Of a stretch of DNA of 64,000 nucleotides, positions 9,900 to 21,287 are shown in pieces; position 1 is the first letter of the stretch; each line of letters opens with the position of its first letter. Origin of the DNA: Alligator mississippiensis (lineage: Eukaryota; Chordata; Crocodylia; Alligatoridae); assembly GCF_030867095.1 (NCBI RefSeq), contig NC_081827.1, forward strand, positions 48,381,001 through 48,445,000, in the 5' to 3' direction. Below the pieces are notes generated by a model. It was not told where the DNA came from and ran no database searches. It worked only from the letters and a program-made list of their open reading frames with translations. A program made the translations under genes and the position numbers.

Positions 9900-11185
9900 G
9901 ATATTTAGCAATTTTAATCCTACTACAGGAAGGCCCTTTTAAACAAGCTAAAATGAAGTGATCTCACCTGTGGAAGAACAATAATGATTAATGACACCTA
10001 TAAAATCTAGGGGGGGAAACTGTAACAGTGAAGTATTGAGCAATATTAGGCAAATATTTTTAAATAGTTAAATATAGAAGCACTTATTTTGTCCAATATT
10101 TTAATACAATATTTTAATTGTATTTGCAGCTTCTACTGCGGTGAATTAATTTATTCCACTAATGAGGGCTTGTATTTCTTTATCCTAGCAATTCCTTCTT
10201 CCAGTGCAATGGATTTTTTTCTTGTGATACAGCACAGAAGTAAATAATTTTCCATTGTATGTAGGACTGTTTTCTCACTTCAGCAGAAAAGTGCTTAATT
10301 TCCATCTCTCTACTATTTAATTCACTTTGGGCCTATTTTACATTCTAGTTAGTTGAGTAAATCATGCCCATCTGTTTCTCTGCAAGTCAAAAGATTGCTT
10401 TTATTTCTGTTCTGTGTTTTTCTTTCTGAGTATTGCTGTAAATCTCAAAATATTTTTTGTTGACCACTTGTCCATTACCATTTGCTTCGGAGCGTATATG
10501 AAAAAAGAACATTAAAGAAAATTTTCTTAATTGCCACATGAGATACTTCACAGTGGGTATGAAAATCTATGAAAATCTTCTTTGGTCATGGCAGAAATGC
10601 AAGCAGCAATTTATCAGAAGTGCAGGGTTTCTAGCATGCCTTTATAGTCAAAGGTGAATTCTAGTTTCTAAATTTGAACCGCTTAATATAGCCTCTCAAA
10701 TCCAGAAGAATGTACAGTACCAATAGAGATCAGACAATCCATGCCCTAGTTCCATTCTTCAAAACTGTATTCAGGTCTTGACAGTTTCAAGAAAGCAGCA
10801 CACATTAAAGATAGTAGAGTAAAGCAAATAGTACAAATACTGGAACTGTAGTTACTTAGGAAAAAATAATAATTGTGAAACTTTTTTTGATTTAAGGGTC
10901 CATTATGATACCAAATAAAAGTCACGGGAAAATATTAAATACATTTTATATTTGATTCCAACCACTGTGAGGTAACTTTTTTATCACATCATGTGGCGGT
11001 AAGTAAAAAGACTCATATTATTTGAGACAGCTTGGACTCTGTCTGCCTATTTGTAACACTCATATCATGGGCCCTAAGGCCCACCTGGCTAACTAGTAAC
11101 CCTTGTGGGGCTAATGAGTGAGTGGTACAACTAAATTCTTGGGACAACTAATGAAAAAAACAGGATAGGAGTGTTGTGTGGGTCA
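9900..11185. other. AT-rich intergenic sequence, no gene recognised
   Basis: No coding pattern, tandem array or clear repeat was recognised in this 1.3-kb stretch. Confidence 0.5.
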
Positions 11186-11239
11186 AAACATGAAAATAAG
11201 TGCTCCTGAGGGGTCACCAAGCAAAGCCCCCCAGGCTGT

Positions 11240-11830
11240 ACCCACTGCTCCTCAAAGGCATCCAAGAAGCCAGTGGACACCGCCCACTGGTGCTCTGCCT
11301 AGAAATGTGAATGGACAAGTGAGAAGAAAGCAGCCCTGCAGTCTCCGGGCACCTTCCTGGCCAGAGTCTCCTTCCTGGTCAAGTACAGGTCCCACTTGGC
11401 CAGGACCAGGAGGAGGTTGACCAGGACATCCCAGGACTTGGTGGGGCTGCAGATGGGGTGACCCAAAACAAAAAGGTGGGGGGTGAAATACAACCAGAAC
11501 CTCAAGAGAAGGTTCTGGAGGTGGAGGGGCTGCAGCCTGGCACACTTGAGGGTTATGCGCGCCAGGGTCTCCTTCTGCCCACAGAAGGGGCAGGAGACTG
11601 GGGTGTCCATGAAGCTCACCATATTTACACCTGTGGCAATGGCTCAATGGAGGAGCCGCCAGCTGAGGTCTCCAGTGGCTTGTGGGATGAGGGTGAAGTA
11701 CAGACTCAGCCACTGGGGTTGGACTCTCTGTAGGCATGTGAGCACCGGCTCTTCTGTATTGTAAGGAGCCTGGCTACTAGCTACAGGTGCAACTCCACCT
11801 CACAACCTGATTGGTTGGCAGAACCAGCAG
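11240..11830 (-). mobile_element. Tx1-type LINE fragment, ORF2 C-terminus
   Basis: The antisense translation (best frame 11,299-11,622, extending upstream to about 11,760) reads GDLSWRLLH, IATGV, CPFCGQKET and LKCARLQPL, then LLRFWLYFTPHLF and LLLVLAKWDLYLTRK. This is the conserved zinc-binding tail of Tx1/L1-Tx LINE ORF2 proteins (CPFC...ET...C..LQPL...AK..LY..RK). A stop falls before IATGV. Fragment only; the reverse-transcriptase core is absent. Confidence 0.75.
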
Positions 11831-12394
11831 ATTCAAATAAGAGGAAGGAGCCAACAGACAACTATTGGCTTTTCAGTATTTCCCGGCCTGCTGCTGTGTC
11901 TGTTTCCTGGCTCTTTTTAAGCATTCTCTCTCAGCTTATTTTGACCTACATCTTCTGACCTAGATCCTGCCTTGTCTCCATCTGCTGCTCTCGTTCCTGT
12001 CCAGATGCCCCTAATATTCTGGACTCCTTGAATCCTGACCTCTAGCGTTATCTTGATTATAGTTTTTGGCTCTTGGTCTTTGCTTTTGACACACTGATTC
12101 TTGACCCCTGACTCTGGGCTGGATTGTGCCTTTGATTCTGCTTGCTCTAAACATTGCTTCACCAAATGTCTTATGCTGTTTTATACTCTTCTACTTCATA
12201 GTGTAGGGAAGGTTAGAATAAGCAGTTAGGGCCTGTGTCTGCATAGGGATTTAGGTAGGATGATACTGAAACTTGCCTTTCTTAACATTTGGTACCTAAA
12301 AATTATGGCATTAACAAACCAGAGAAAGGCACTCAAGAACAGGGTTCACAATGTTGAGCCTGCTGAAGAGGGGTCTACCTAAACCAGCCAATAG
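11831..12394. other. Intergenic sequence, no gene recognised
   Basis: No convincing feature. The 82-codon antisense frame at 11,917-12,165 has no recognisable domain. Confidence 0.4.
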
Positions 12395-12545
12395 GAAATG
12401 CCAAAGAAAGGAACATGTCTTTTGGTGAGCTCTAGGCCATGAAAGCTTGAGCTATATACATATCTCTACTCTAGTTAGTCAATACAGTGCAAATCTACCC
12501 CGACTTCAAACTAACATGGCTAATCTAATCTCTCTCCCATACTTA
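12395..12545 (+). mobile_element. Penelope-like element terminal repeat relic
   Basis: Contains a decayed hammerhead-like motif (12,418-12,456: tggtga, degraded stem II, then gaaagcttgagct, where agc/gct pair as a short stem III). It is followed by ctagttagtc and cttcaaactaacatggcta, which correspond to the gttagtct...gactaacacggct block I recall from reptile Penelope-like terminal repeats. Diverged and truncated. Confidence 0.5.
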
Positions 12546-13870
12546 CATACTTTTATGAGACTGGTATTTACAGCCCCAAATGCTTCCTGAAGTTAGATAC
12601 CTAAGTATCCCCTTTGCATAGAGATAATTGTCTCACTATTTTCTTTCAGGTCATGCTCAGAGGAGGAAGTGAGGTTTGTTTCCATCTTTTGGATAATAGC
12701 CCAGAGGCTACAGTACTTCTGCAAGAAATAGGAGATATGGGTTCTAGGCATTCCCCAGCCTAAGAAGATTCAGTGCCACATCTCCTCAGAAAGTCTCCTA
12801 CCTGATCAGGGAAACACTCCACCTCTTCTGTTGAGACTGGGCTTCCATGTAGCCAAGAAGGCAAGTTTCATGTGGGCAGAAAGAGGAAGCATGGCTATAG
12901 ACCAGTGATGAGGGTATGCCCCTCAGAGGCAGGAAGTCCTGAATTCTGGTTCATGGTCCCATCTCTATATGAGTTCTAGCCAATGAATCTTTGATGCATA
13001 ATGCATAAAAACTCCCAGATATGTTAATACATTTGAGCTCTTCCACAGCTGCCTTACCCCTGGGCTATAAAATTAGGATGCATTTGCTTGCTGTCTTGGC
13101 CCCATGCCTCTTTCATTCTTGGCTGCAAATGACCTAGCTCTAACGGCATAGCCTTATTACACTGAAGAGGGCCTAGAACAATCTCCTACTACATGTGAAT
13201 TTCAAATGGCCTTAGGTGGAAGGTAAAGTGAAGGTAGTTAACTAAAATAATAGTTCTGAGCATGTCCAGTAATAGAACTTTTAAGTTAAGTCAAGTCAGT
13301 CCTGAAGCTGCTGCAAGTGTTGGGACTCCTTTGATGCTGTAATAACCCCACTCTACTCCAAGGTTAGCTGGTGGCATCCACCTCCTCTCCAAGTATGGAT
13401 GGCCATTGGCTCACAGGGAGCTTATCCACCCTTTGACAGATCTTGTTTTTAGTCCTGCTGGGTGTCTACACGCTGTCTTCATCCAGGCTGGCCCAGGTGG
13501 GGGCGACGGTTTAGTCATCAACAACCCGACCAATGGAACAAGCTGTACTGGTTTACATGATACCAGATAGGAAACAAAAAGAGGCCTGCCGTGACAGGGA
13601 ATAGAAATTTAGGTACCTACATTTTTGGCAAAAACCCTTACTTAAGTATTTATACGTCTTCAGGCACCTAGGTGGTTTGCTGGATTTTTTTAATGGATTG
13701 TTCACTTGGACTTAGTCACCTCAATTCCATCCATGTTGTACTTTAGTACATCTTTGGATCTAGCCCCAAGTGCAGGGGTCTGAACTTGCTCCCTCCTATC
13801 TCCATGGAAACAACAAAAACACTACAGTCTCGGAGGAACAGTATCTCCTGGGCCTTTGCCTGGGAAAGAG
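12546..13870. other. Intergenic sequence, diverged SINE-like scraps only
   Basis: No gene is visible. A 27-bp sequence (13,020-13,046, atgttaatacatttgagctc...) recurs at 16,192-16,218 with two or three changes. The stretch 12,690-12,760 is vaguely MIR-like but too diverged to call. Confidence 0.35.
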
Positions 13871-13875
13871 TAACT

Positions 13876-14756
13876 TGTCACAACCCAAAGTTATGATTTT
13901 TTGTTTGTGTGTGCTTTGGCACTGCTAAATTATGTTCCCGCTAAATTGCAGCTTCCTTGCACGGTGGAGTTCTCTGCTGCAGAACAGAACCCCAGTGCAA
14001 CGGAGAATTTCCCGCCAATTTGTAGCTTTCTTTGCATGGTGCATTTCTTTTGCATCTCAGAAATGCACGGTGCAAAGGAGTTCCCACCATTTGTATGAAG
14101 ATTCGTGCCACGTTATTGGCCAATTCTAATACATGCACACGTGGCGGCTAGCGATTGGCTTGCTAGCCGTATAAAGAGCTTGGGTGATTTCCGCCCAAGT
14201 TGGAGGACTCCACGAACATCAGGAGAAATTAGAGAACTCACCAGGAGGAGGAGACTTCGCGCTGTGTGAAGATCTCTAAGTGCTGCAGATCCTTACGGAC
14301 CCAACGCATTTCTTAAGAAGGCAACAGAGGTCTAAACAGCCTCTGGCCTCTCCCCGTCGCCGAGCGCAATCCTAGACGTATCCCTTTCCTGCATATTAAA
14401 GATTCGAACCCACGGAGCTTTAACAACTCTGGGGCCAGAGAGCCAAACTGAACCCACGGAGCTTCGACAACTCCGTGGGAAAGAAATTACCGAACCCGCG
14501 GAGCCTTAACAACTCCGGGGCCAAAGAACCGAATTTGTCGTAGTCCTTCAACGAGGATTTAAGTGGAGCTGCACCTGGAAACTGTCCAGCCTACACCGCG
14601 ACCATCTTGGGTGTAAGTAAATAATCTTTAAATCAACCATTACGCCTCCGTGACTAATTCTAGCTCGCCCCTGGTCTCCTCCGGCCCCACGTGCCTGGGC
14701 AGCTGGCCACAGCCCGCGTGCGCAAAGACGGGCCCTGCCCGACCCAGGCCCGCACA
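13876..14756 (+). mobile_element. Solo LTR of a retroviral-type or Ty3/gypsy-type element
   Basis: An 881-bp element starting TGTCACAAC and ending CCGCACA, flanked by a perfect 5-bp duplication (taact at 13,871-13,875 and 14,757-14,761). It contains an inverted CCAAT box (attggcc) near 14,116, a TATA box (tataaagag) near 14,170, and an attaaa polyadenylation-type signal near 14,394, in the order expected for U3-R-U5. No internal coding region is attached, so it looks like the product of LTR-LTR recombination. The 5-bp duplication fits several LTR-element classes, and the class is not determined. Three repeated hairpin units lie downstream of the TATA box. Confidence 0.8.
14405..14534 (+). repeat. 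Three tandem hairpin units in the LTR
   Basis: Three units of about 41-45 bp share gaacccacggagctt followed by acaactc. In unit 2 cccacggag and ctccgtggg form a perfect 9-bp stem with a 9-nt loop; units 1 and 3 form weaker versions. They lie about 235 bp after the TATA box, within the likely transcribed leader. Confidence 0.75.
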
Positions 14757-14761
14757 TAACT

Positions 14762-17220
14762 TACCAGCATGCCATGCTCCAAGTTATGACTAAATTTGCA
14801 CACTAGTCTTTGGTACTCTAGTTTCTCTGAAGTTGCACTTTCTTATTCCAAACTTATATGGAAATTGTGACAGTAGGTAAGTCCAAGTAATTTCATTGGC
14901 CCATGCTTAGCTTTGGCAGTTGTCACTATTTTGTCTTTTTCATAAATGCATGGAGCACAGAATTAAAGTGGATCTGTTGCTAGCCCCCACCTTTGCTTAA
15001 GAGTAAGCTACCTCGAGGCTATCTTCTCTTAAACATTCCCCACTGTAGAGCTCCTAGAAGAGGTCCAAAAAGACATTCTCTGGCTGCTTTTATAGCACAG
15101 TGCAAGTCCCCTTTATTTCAATAATCCTGGCTTTGCCCAATTTGTGACATCCTCAGGATAAGCAAAAACAAAACCACTCTGGGGAGAACATTTCAGATGA
15201 TACAGTTAACTTAGAGCATGCCAGGACAGGACTTGAGGAGTGTGTGGTCAGTATTTGTTTTGAAAAGATCCCTATAACCTGAAATAAAAACACCCCTTTT
15301 AATTTTCCATGCACATGTAAGTAGTTGCAAATTGATTTTTGGGTGGAGTACAGATTCTTTTTTTATATTCAGCTAACTGCTTTTCCATTTAAAATGTAAG
15401 GCCCAATTCACTGCTATACAGGGTAGTTCCTTTGTTCCCTGATTTACAGTGTTGTGAATGGAAAATCCAGCTGAGTGGGGCAGGAAATGATTTTCCTGTC
15501 CTGTGAAAACGCCTATATTTTTAAAGGTATTTTTCATCAGTAGTGTTGGACAATTTTCAGCATCTCAAGTGAAATAGAAAAAGCCCTCGTTAGCATAATA
15601 AACAGCCTGGTGGAGTGGCTCTTTCACTCACCTGAGATGCCATTTTAGTCTGAATCAGGAAAGGTAGGGACTTGAACCTGGGTTTACCATGTGCCACCTC
15701 TTCAATCCCCAAGGGACTGGCTGTTCTTTACATGAGACTAAATCAATCTCAGTCTCTCCCTCTTCCCTCTCTCATGTTAAAGCCACTAACCCCCAGACCA
15801 TTTGATTTTGACCTGTTGGCATTATCCATTGCTAAATACTACATTGAGAAGTACCTGACCAGCTCTGATTCCTAACTAATCCTTAGCATTTGATTCTCTT
15901 CTCACCTGCCCATTGTAATGAGGAACAATTCCTCTGATCCAGAGATGATAGTGGCTTAGAACAGGCCTATACAAATTCAGAATGCCATTGCTAATTTATG
16001 GTTTAATCAATCTATAGTGTAGTTTGTCTGATAAACGCTGTACATTAGATTAATCTATGCAAGTGTTTCATAAATTCCCCTATCAACTTGCACGGGCAGG
16101 AAGTACATTAAAAATCTATCTTTCCCTAACCTGCCATCAGACACCAGCTTTGTTATTATTGGGATTAATTTATTTATAAATAAAGCTTGAAGATGTTAAT
16201 GCATTTGAGCTCTTCCGCGGTCACTCTCTAAGTTGAGAAGAGTTTTGCACTGACTCTAAATAGGAGCCTGGGATTCCTTTTCATCTCACCTGGCACTGAG
16301 TTTCATAGCAACCGGAGTAAAATTATCTTTTACAGGTAAAAGTCTGCCCCCGTTCATAGATAACTTTATTTTCCATTAAAGGTAATCTTCCATGTGAGGT
16401 CATATTCACATAACCAGGGTGATATGTATGACCAGTACCATACAGGACTTTGCAAATTGGTACAGTCTGAATTGTGCTTTGTCAAAAAAGGGAGCCAATG
16501 TGGAAAGCAGCAAAGCTGAGATAACTGTGTTCCTACTTATTTACCTTAGTGAGCAGACACATTGCTACTCAATGGACCTGCTTTCTTAAATGTCTTGTGA
16601 TAGATGACCTTTAAATAGATTGAATAATTAAGTAATAGGTGGTTATCTTTCACTAAGAGTTAAAGGTCATTAAACAAATTTACTGGAGAAGCATTCGTGG
16701 GCCCACACAATCATTTTATTAGGTCTATTAGTCTTTGTGGATTATGTGGGCATACACGATCATTCTTCGTGCAGTTCGAATTAGGAGCTTCATGCTGTAT
16801 CATTTGGGAGTCAAATTACTTTATTTTATTACATGATTTTTTTTTCAAATAGAAATATTCCTTTCTGAGCATTGTGGATTCACAATATCTTGGTGCTGAA
16901 AAAATATCAACATTATCTTTCTTTCAACAACACCCCTTAACTTGTTCAACACCACTCGACAAGTAAATAGTGCAATACACAAAATACTTGGTCCAATAAA
17001 TAGTCTGTGCTAAATTCTTGAGGTTGTTCAGTAACAGTCATTAATCAGTTATGTGGAGAAGATTTTCCTACAAGAAATAGTAGACTAACAGTATTGACTC
17101 TTTAACATAGTAACCACTTTAGTTCCTTTGGGAAAATCAGTTCATTGTGAAATAACAGCACTTGCTTTCCAAAACAAGGACATTTCATGTATTTTTAAGT
17201 TAATAAGTAATATCCTCAAT
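14762..17220. other. Intergenic sequence, no gene recognised
   Basis: 2.5 kb of AT-rich sequence without a supported coding region. It holds the second copy of a 27-bp motif (16,192-16,218) shared with 13,020-13,046. Confidence 0.45.
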
Positions 17221-17226
17221 ATTACT

Positions 17227-17312
17227 GCATTTACTTGAATGTAAGGTGAGGTCCCCCCACCCCCCAACAGCATAGGGGAAAAGCCCCTCTTATATTTACA
17301 TACAAGTAAACC
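17227..17312. mobile_element. Short palindromic MITE-like element
   Basis: The left arm gcatttacttgaatgtaagg (17,227-) and the right arm ending tttacatacaagtaaacc (-17,312) are imperfect reverse complements around a C-rich loop. Size and shape fit a miniature transposon; the family is not identified. Confidence 0.45.
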
Positions 17313-17933
17313 TTGTTAAATACATTGGCTATCATTAAACTACTGCCAAAAGCAGCATGTGCCCAGTAATGGAAACCAGCTATGAGGATGACTTAAATGC
17401 AGCCGCCACTGAACATAATTATAAAACACATGGCCTGTATCAGCCAAAAAGTAGGTTCACGAAGCCCATCTGAATAATATATATATAATAGTGCCACTGC
17501 ATGCAGTATTCCTGAGCACTGAGTCTTTTTTCAGGTCATAGTCAGCCACTACATTTCAACTTCTTCACTCCTACAGCTGGGCTGTACCTTTCTTTCTGTT
17601 TCCACTGATTCCTGTTTCTTCACCAGTCTTAAATGTCTAGCAGCCATCACCAAACAGGGTCCCAAACAGTTCACCCAGAATCCCTCTGTCGGCTCTTCTC
17701 TCAGTCCAGTGCATATGATTAGTATGGTCCCACCCTCCATGAGGTAGAGCTAGATCAGGTGGCCCTGCACCTCATCTACATATACATTTTTAAAGGATCC
17801 CAGGACTCATGACAAGAACATCCAGTTTCAGTGGTGAGTGGGGGACTAATTAGCACACAGATCCTTTGTGGAGGGTATTTGGAGTACATACATACTGAGG
17901 AGTGGTGAGCTATGGAATTACCATGGCTTGAAA

Positions 17934-18650
17934 GACAAGGTTCTTTGGGTGAATCTGATATCTTTTATTAGACCAACTTAAAGAGTTGGAAAAAAATTAT
18001 TAAGCAAGCTTTTGGGTTCAAAAACCCTTCACCAGGCTAAGGAAGTTGGTATGTGCTCTTCCTGGATGGAATGAAAAGTAAAGAAGCCAGAGGCTGGGCT
18101 GGTATGCATGCAAGACAGGTAGTCAGTGAAAATGTAGATTGAGGAGTCAATGGGTGAGAGACAGGCTGGGGAGGGGGCAGAGAGAGAGAAGGGGTCAGTC
18201 CTGATCCTCAAAGGAAACGTACAAAACACTGCCCAGAGATGAGCCTATGAACTCCACTTCATCAACCTCCTGGATACTAAAAATCATGGACTGCCTGACA
18301 TCTGACTCTCCAGGTATCTCTCCACTTTCATCCCCCTTCTCCTCCCCCCCCACCCCGCCTCAGCCTGTCTCTCACCCATTGACTCCTCAATCTACATTTT
18401 CACTGACTACCTGTCTTATATGCATACCAGCCCAGCGGCTGGCTTCTTTACTTTTCATTCCATCCAGGAAGAGCACACACCAACTGCTGAAACTTCCTTA
18501 GCCTGGTGAAGGGTTTTTGAACCCAAAACCTTGCTTAATAATTTTTTTCCAACTATTTAAGTTGGTCTAATAAAAGATATCAGATTCACCCAAAGAACCT
18601 TGTCTGCCTAAGTCCTTAGACCAACACGGCTACAACCTACACCCCTGTAA
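17934..18650 (+). mobile_element. Foldback Penelope-like element
   Basis: Two inverted arms of about 245 bp (17,934-18,178 and 18,347-18,604) surround a short core, and a head (accaacacggctacaacc) follows only on the right. The whole is flanked by a perfect 12-bp duplication, catggcttgaaa (17,922-17,933 and 18,651-18,662). The core at 18,198-18,305 translates as VLILKGN, a stop, then AYELHFINLLDTK and GL, resembling the C-terminus of the GIY-YIG endonuclease of Penelope-like elements. Each arm contains a hammerhead-like motif: ctggtga (18,503-18,509), a 5-bp stem II with tttg loop, then aaaa. A partial inverted terminal repeat at one end is a known form of Penelope insertion. The copy encodes nothing functional. 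Confidence 0.75.
18488..18545 (+). ncRNA. Decayed hammerhead ribozyme-like motif (Penelope type)
   Basis: The order ctggtga, gggtt-tttg-aaccc and aaaa matches the hammerhead layout CUGANGA - stem II - GAAA. Two conserved core positions are changed (A to G in the first box, G to A in the second), so cleavage is unlikely. The mirrored copy in the other arm lies at about 18,003-18,042 on the - strand. Confidence 0.5.
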
Positions 18651-18738
18651 CATGGCTTGAAATGCTTTTGAATCTACTGGGGCCTAGCCCAGTGAACTAT
18701 ATGAGAAATCATGAGCCTTTTGTATTGGAACTAATATA

Positions 18739-19326
18739 ATGCATAACAATATTCACCAAGCTCTACCAGCGGGGGCCCGGAGATATAGAAAGGGGCAGTT
18801 GGGGAGACCCAGCTGCCCGTGGCCCAACTGCTATGGGACCACTGAGACAATCGATCACCTCCTCTGGCTCTGCACCAAGGGATGGAAAAGGGTGAAACAG
18901 CTCTGCAAAGAAGTGACAGGCATCAGCTGGCTAACCAGAGAAGCGGCGCTGTACAGGCACCTCACCAAATGTCAGGGGAGCCCATCGCCCCATTTCAACC
19001 AGTTTGCATCCTACATCAAGAGCTCTTTGTGGAAGGCCAGGAACCTCCTGTTGTACAGACAAATGGACATAGAGATAGCGGGCTGCGTGAAAATGGCACT
19101 GAGAGAACTCCGGACCTACTACCAGAAATCGGTAGCAGAGGACAGAGAAGACGCGGCCAAAGTCACCTGGCACAGAAACATGAGGCACAGGATCCTCCAA
19201 CCTCCCCTGAGTGGAGAGGGGGGCAGAGGCAGCGAAGCAGAGGAAGGGACAAGCGGAACAGAGGACAGCAACAGCAGCAGCAGCAACAGTGGGAGCTGGA
19301 GCTACAACGACGGAGAGGACACTTGA
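18739..19326 (+). pseudogene. LINE ORF2 C-terminal fragment (Tx1-like), 195 codons
   Basis: The open frame begins with LPAGARRYRKG and a zinc-binding motif, CPWPNC...TETIDHLLWLC, as in the C-terminal tail of Tx1-like LINE ORF2 proteins (C..C...E...H....C). An IKSSLWKARNLLLYRQ helix follows, then an acidic Ser/Gly-rich end. The reverse-transcriptase domain is missing, so this is the 3' remnant of a 5'-truncated insertion. The sequence after the stop to about 19,530 is probably its 3' UTR. The exact LINE clade is uncertain. Confidence 0.65.
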
Positions 19327-19533
19327 ACTGAGTATGTGACCCTGCAAGTGATGCAGCGGGGAAAGGAAGTGTGGCCTGGCCTGAGGAACCAGGGTGAACT
19401 TAGTTGTTTGATGAGTGTTGCGCGCAATGCGGATATTGTAATGGGTTCGGGTGGCCAGTGGGTGCGGTTTTTGTAACAGGAGAAGGTTTTTCCTTTTGTG
19501 GGGTGATGGGAAGAGTGTAGATATATATAACCT

Positions 19534-19557
19534 TATATATATATATATATATATATA
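19534..19557. repeat. (TA)n microsatellite
   Basis: About 12 TA units, probably grown from the tail of the LINE remnant just upstream. Confidence 0.9.
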
Positions 19558-19629
19558 GACATATGTTTTTCCAGAAAACCCCCCAAAACCCCAAAAAACA
19601 ATATTCTTATTGGCTAAGTTCAAATGCTG

Positions 19630-20395
19630 CACTGGTCTGTTACTGAATTAAGATGGATTTAAATGGCATTGTGTAGTGGAGGGTGGACCCCTGTCCAGTG
19701 CACTGCACAGAGGATGCCCTACAAGACTTGTAATTAGCTGCCCACTGGCCAGCTTACAGTGGCAGGATCTTGGCTACATGCCTACTTTATGGAAATGGGG
19801 AACTCCTCCCTAGCTTGCTCCTGTGTCCTTTGATTAAGGGCAAGTGAAACTCAAAGGCATCTGAACCCCAAGCCTCTGGGCTTGGGCCTGCACATAGGAT
19901 GCCCACCAATGGATCTGGGAGTATCTGAAGCCCCAAGCTGAAAAGTCTGGGGTGGAGGACATTTGCCAGTTGTAGTACTACGTATGGTGTTTGAATGATT
20001 GAGTGTTGCTCAATTAAGAGGATTCGGAACTGATTTGGCTAGTTTGACCTAGAATACAAAAAAAATTCCAAAAATTTGTACTAGGTACAGTATGTCTGCT
20101 AGGTAGCAAAGTACTGCTTAAAAGTGTTTTTATGTGGTACCTGTGCTAAAATTTGCAGCAATCTCAAAAAAGGCAAAATGCATCAATTCTGGATAAAGTA
20201 AGTCTATGGCTGTAAGTCTCTGTAATAATTTGTCAGTGTTTTCAAATTTCCCCTCACTTCCATGTGTTCAGGAGGAGCAGGGACTGATGGTAAGGATGTG
20301 GGAAAGAAGTTGGACAGCAAAATGAAAGAGGGCTACTTGATTCCCTATATTTTTTTTCCCTGCTGTAGTAGTGGGAAGGGGATAAATTCAGGGCA
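19630..20395. other. Intergenic sequence, no gene recognised
   Basis: No coding region or defined repeat boundary seen. Confidence 0.4.
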
Positions 20396-20400
20396 AAACT

Positions 20401-20474
20401 CCAATAATTAGATTCTGTACCTGGAAAATTATAACAAATTTATAATTTTTCCATATCTAGAATCTAATTATTGG
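20401..20474. repeat. Long imperfect hairpin (MITE- or miRNA-like)
   Basis: The arms ccaataattagattct...ggaaaattata and tataatttttcc...agaatctaattattgg pair over about 33 bp with one small bulge region and a loop of about 6 nt. The size suits a miRNA precursor or a very short MITE. There is no evidence of transcription. Confidence 0.6.
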
Positions 20475-20546
20475 GGGGTTGTATTATATTCAGGGTCATC
20501 TTATTTTTAAGCAAATATGATATTTATTATCACATATCAAATATAC

Positions 20547-21279
20547 CAGGGGTTGTCAACTGGGGGTATGCGTACACCTAGGGGTACTTAGGTCATGGGG
20601 GTTACACACGGGTGGGCAGGGACAGAGTATACCCGGAGAGTGACAGCAAGATTTCCCCTGACATGTTCACCTTTTACCTAAGGAAGGGGCAAGGGGAGGG
20701 ACGTGCCAGGCAGCACCTGCCCCACACAGCACATCACGGCGCCTCCCCACCCCCACCCATTTGAATGGCCATGGAGGGGAGGGCATTATGCTCACCCCTG
20801 GCAGCATGTGACTGGCCAGGCACAAGGCCCATCAGCAGCTCATGGAGCCACAACCAGCCATAGGAAAGCTGGGTGGTGTGCGGCCAAGTGGGGCGGCAGT
20901 GGTGGCTGCTGCATGTGAGCCCCGCCTCCGTTCGGCCCCTCTCCCAGCACTGCCACTAAGCACACCCCCATTACCCCAGCTCTACTCCTGCCTGAGCCCT
21001 GCTCCCTCCCTCACCGTGGGGACCTCTATCTGCCCGCCCCCCCATGGCCCCTCCCCCACCCTTTTCCCCTCAGACTTACCTACTGGGGGGGGTACACCTG
21101 CGTGCGCTCACCCCCCCAATATTTTTTTCTCCCTCTGCCTATTCAGCACCTGCCCTAGCCCCACTCCCTCCCTCACCATGGGAGCCTTGATCTGCCCTCC
21201 CCACCCCCCCACTTAAAAACAGAAAAAAATACGGAGTATGTGAACTGAAATTTTGAAACAAGAAGGTTGAAAACCCCTG
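20547..21279. mobile_element. Non-autonomous hAT element
   Basis: The ends caggggttgtcaac and gttgaaaacccctg form a hAT-type inverted repeat. The flanks aaatatac (20,539-20,546) and aaataaac (21,280-21,287) are a near-perfect 8-bp duplication. The interior is GC-rich, with a ctccctccctcac...atctgcc...agacttacc module that recurs at 52.3-53.0 kb. No transposase. Confidence 0.8.
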
Positions 21280-21287
21280 AAATAAAC

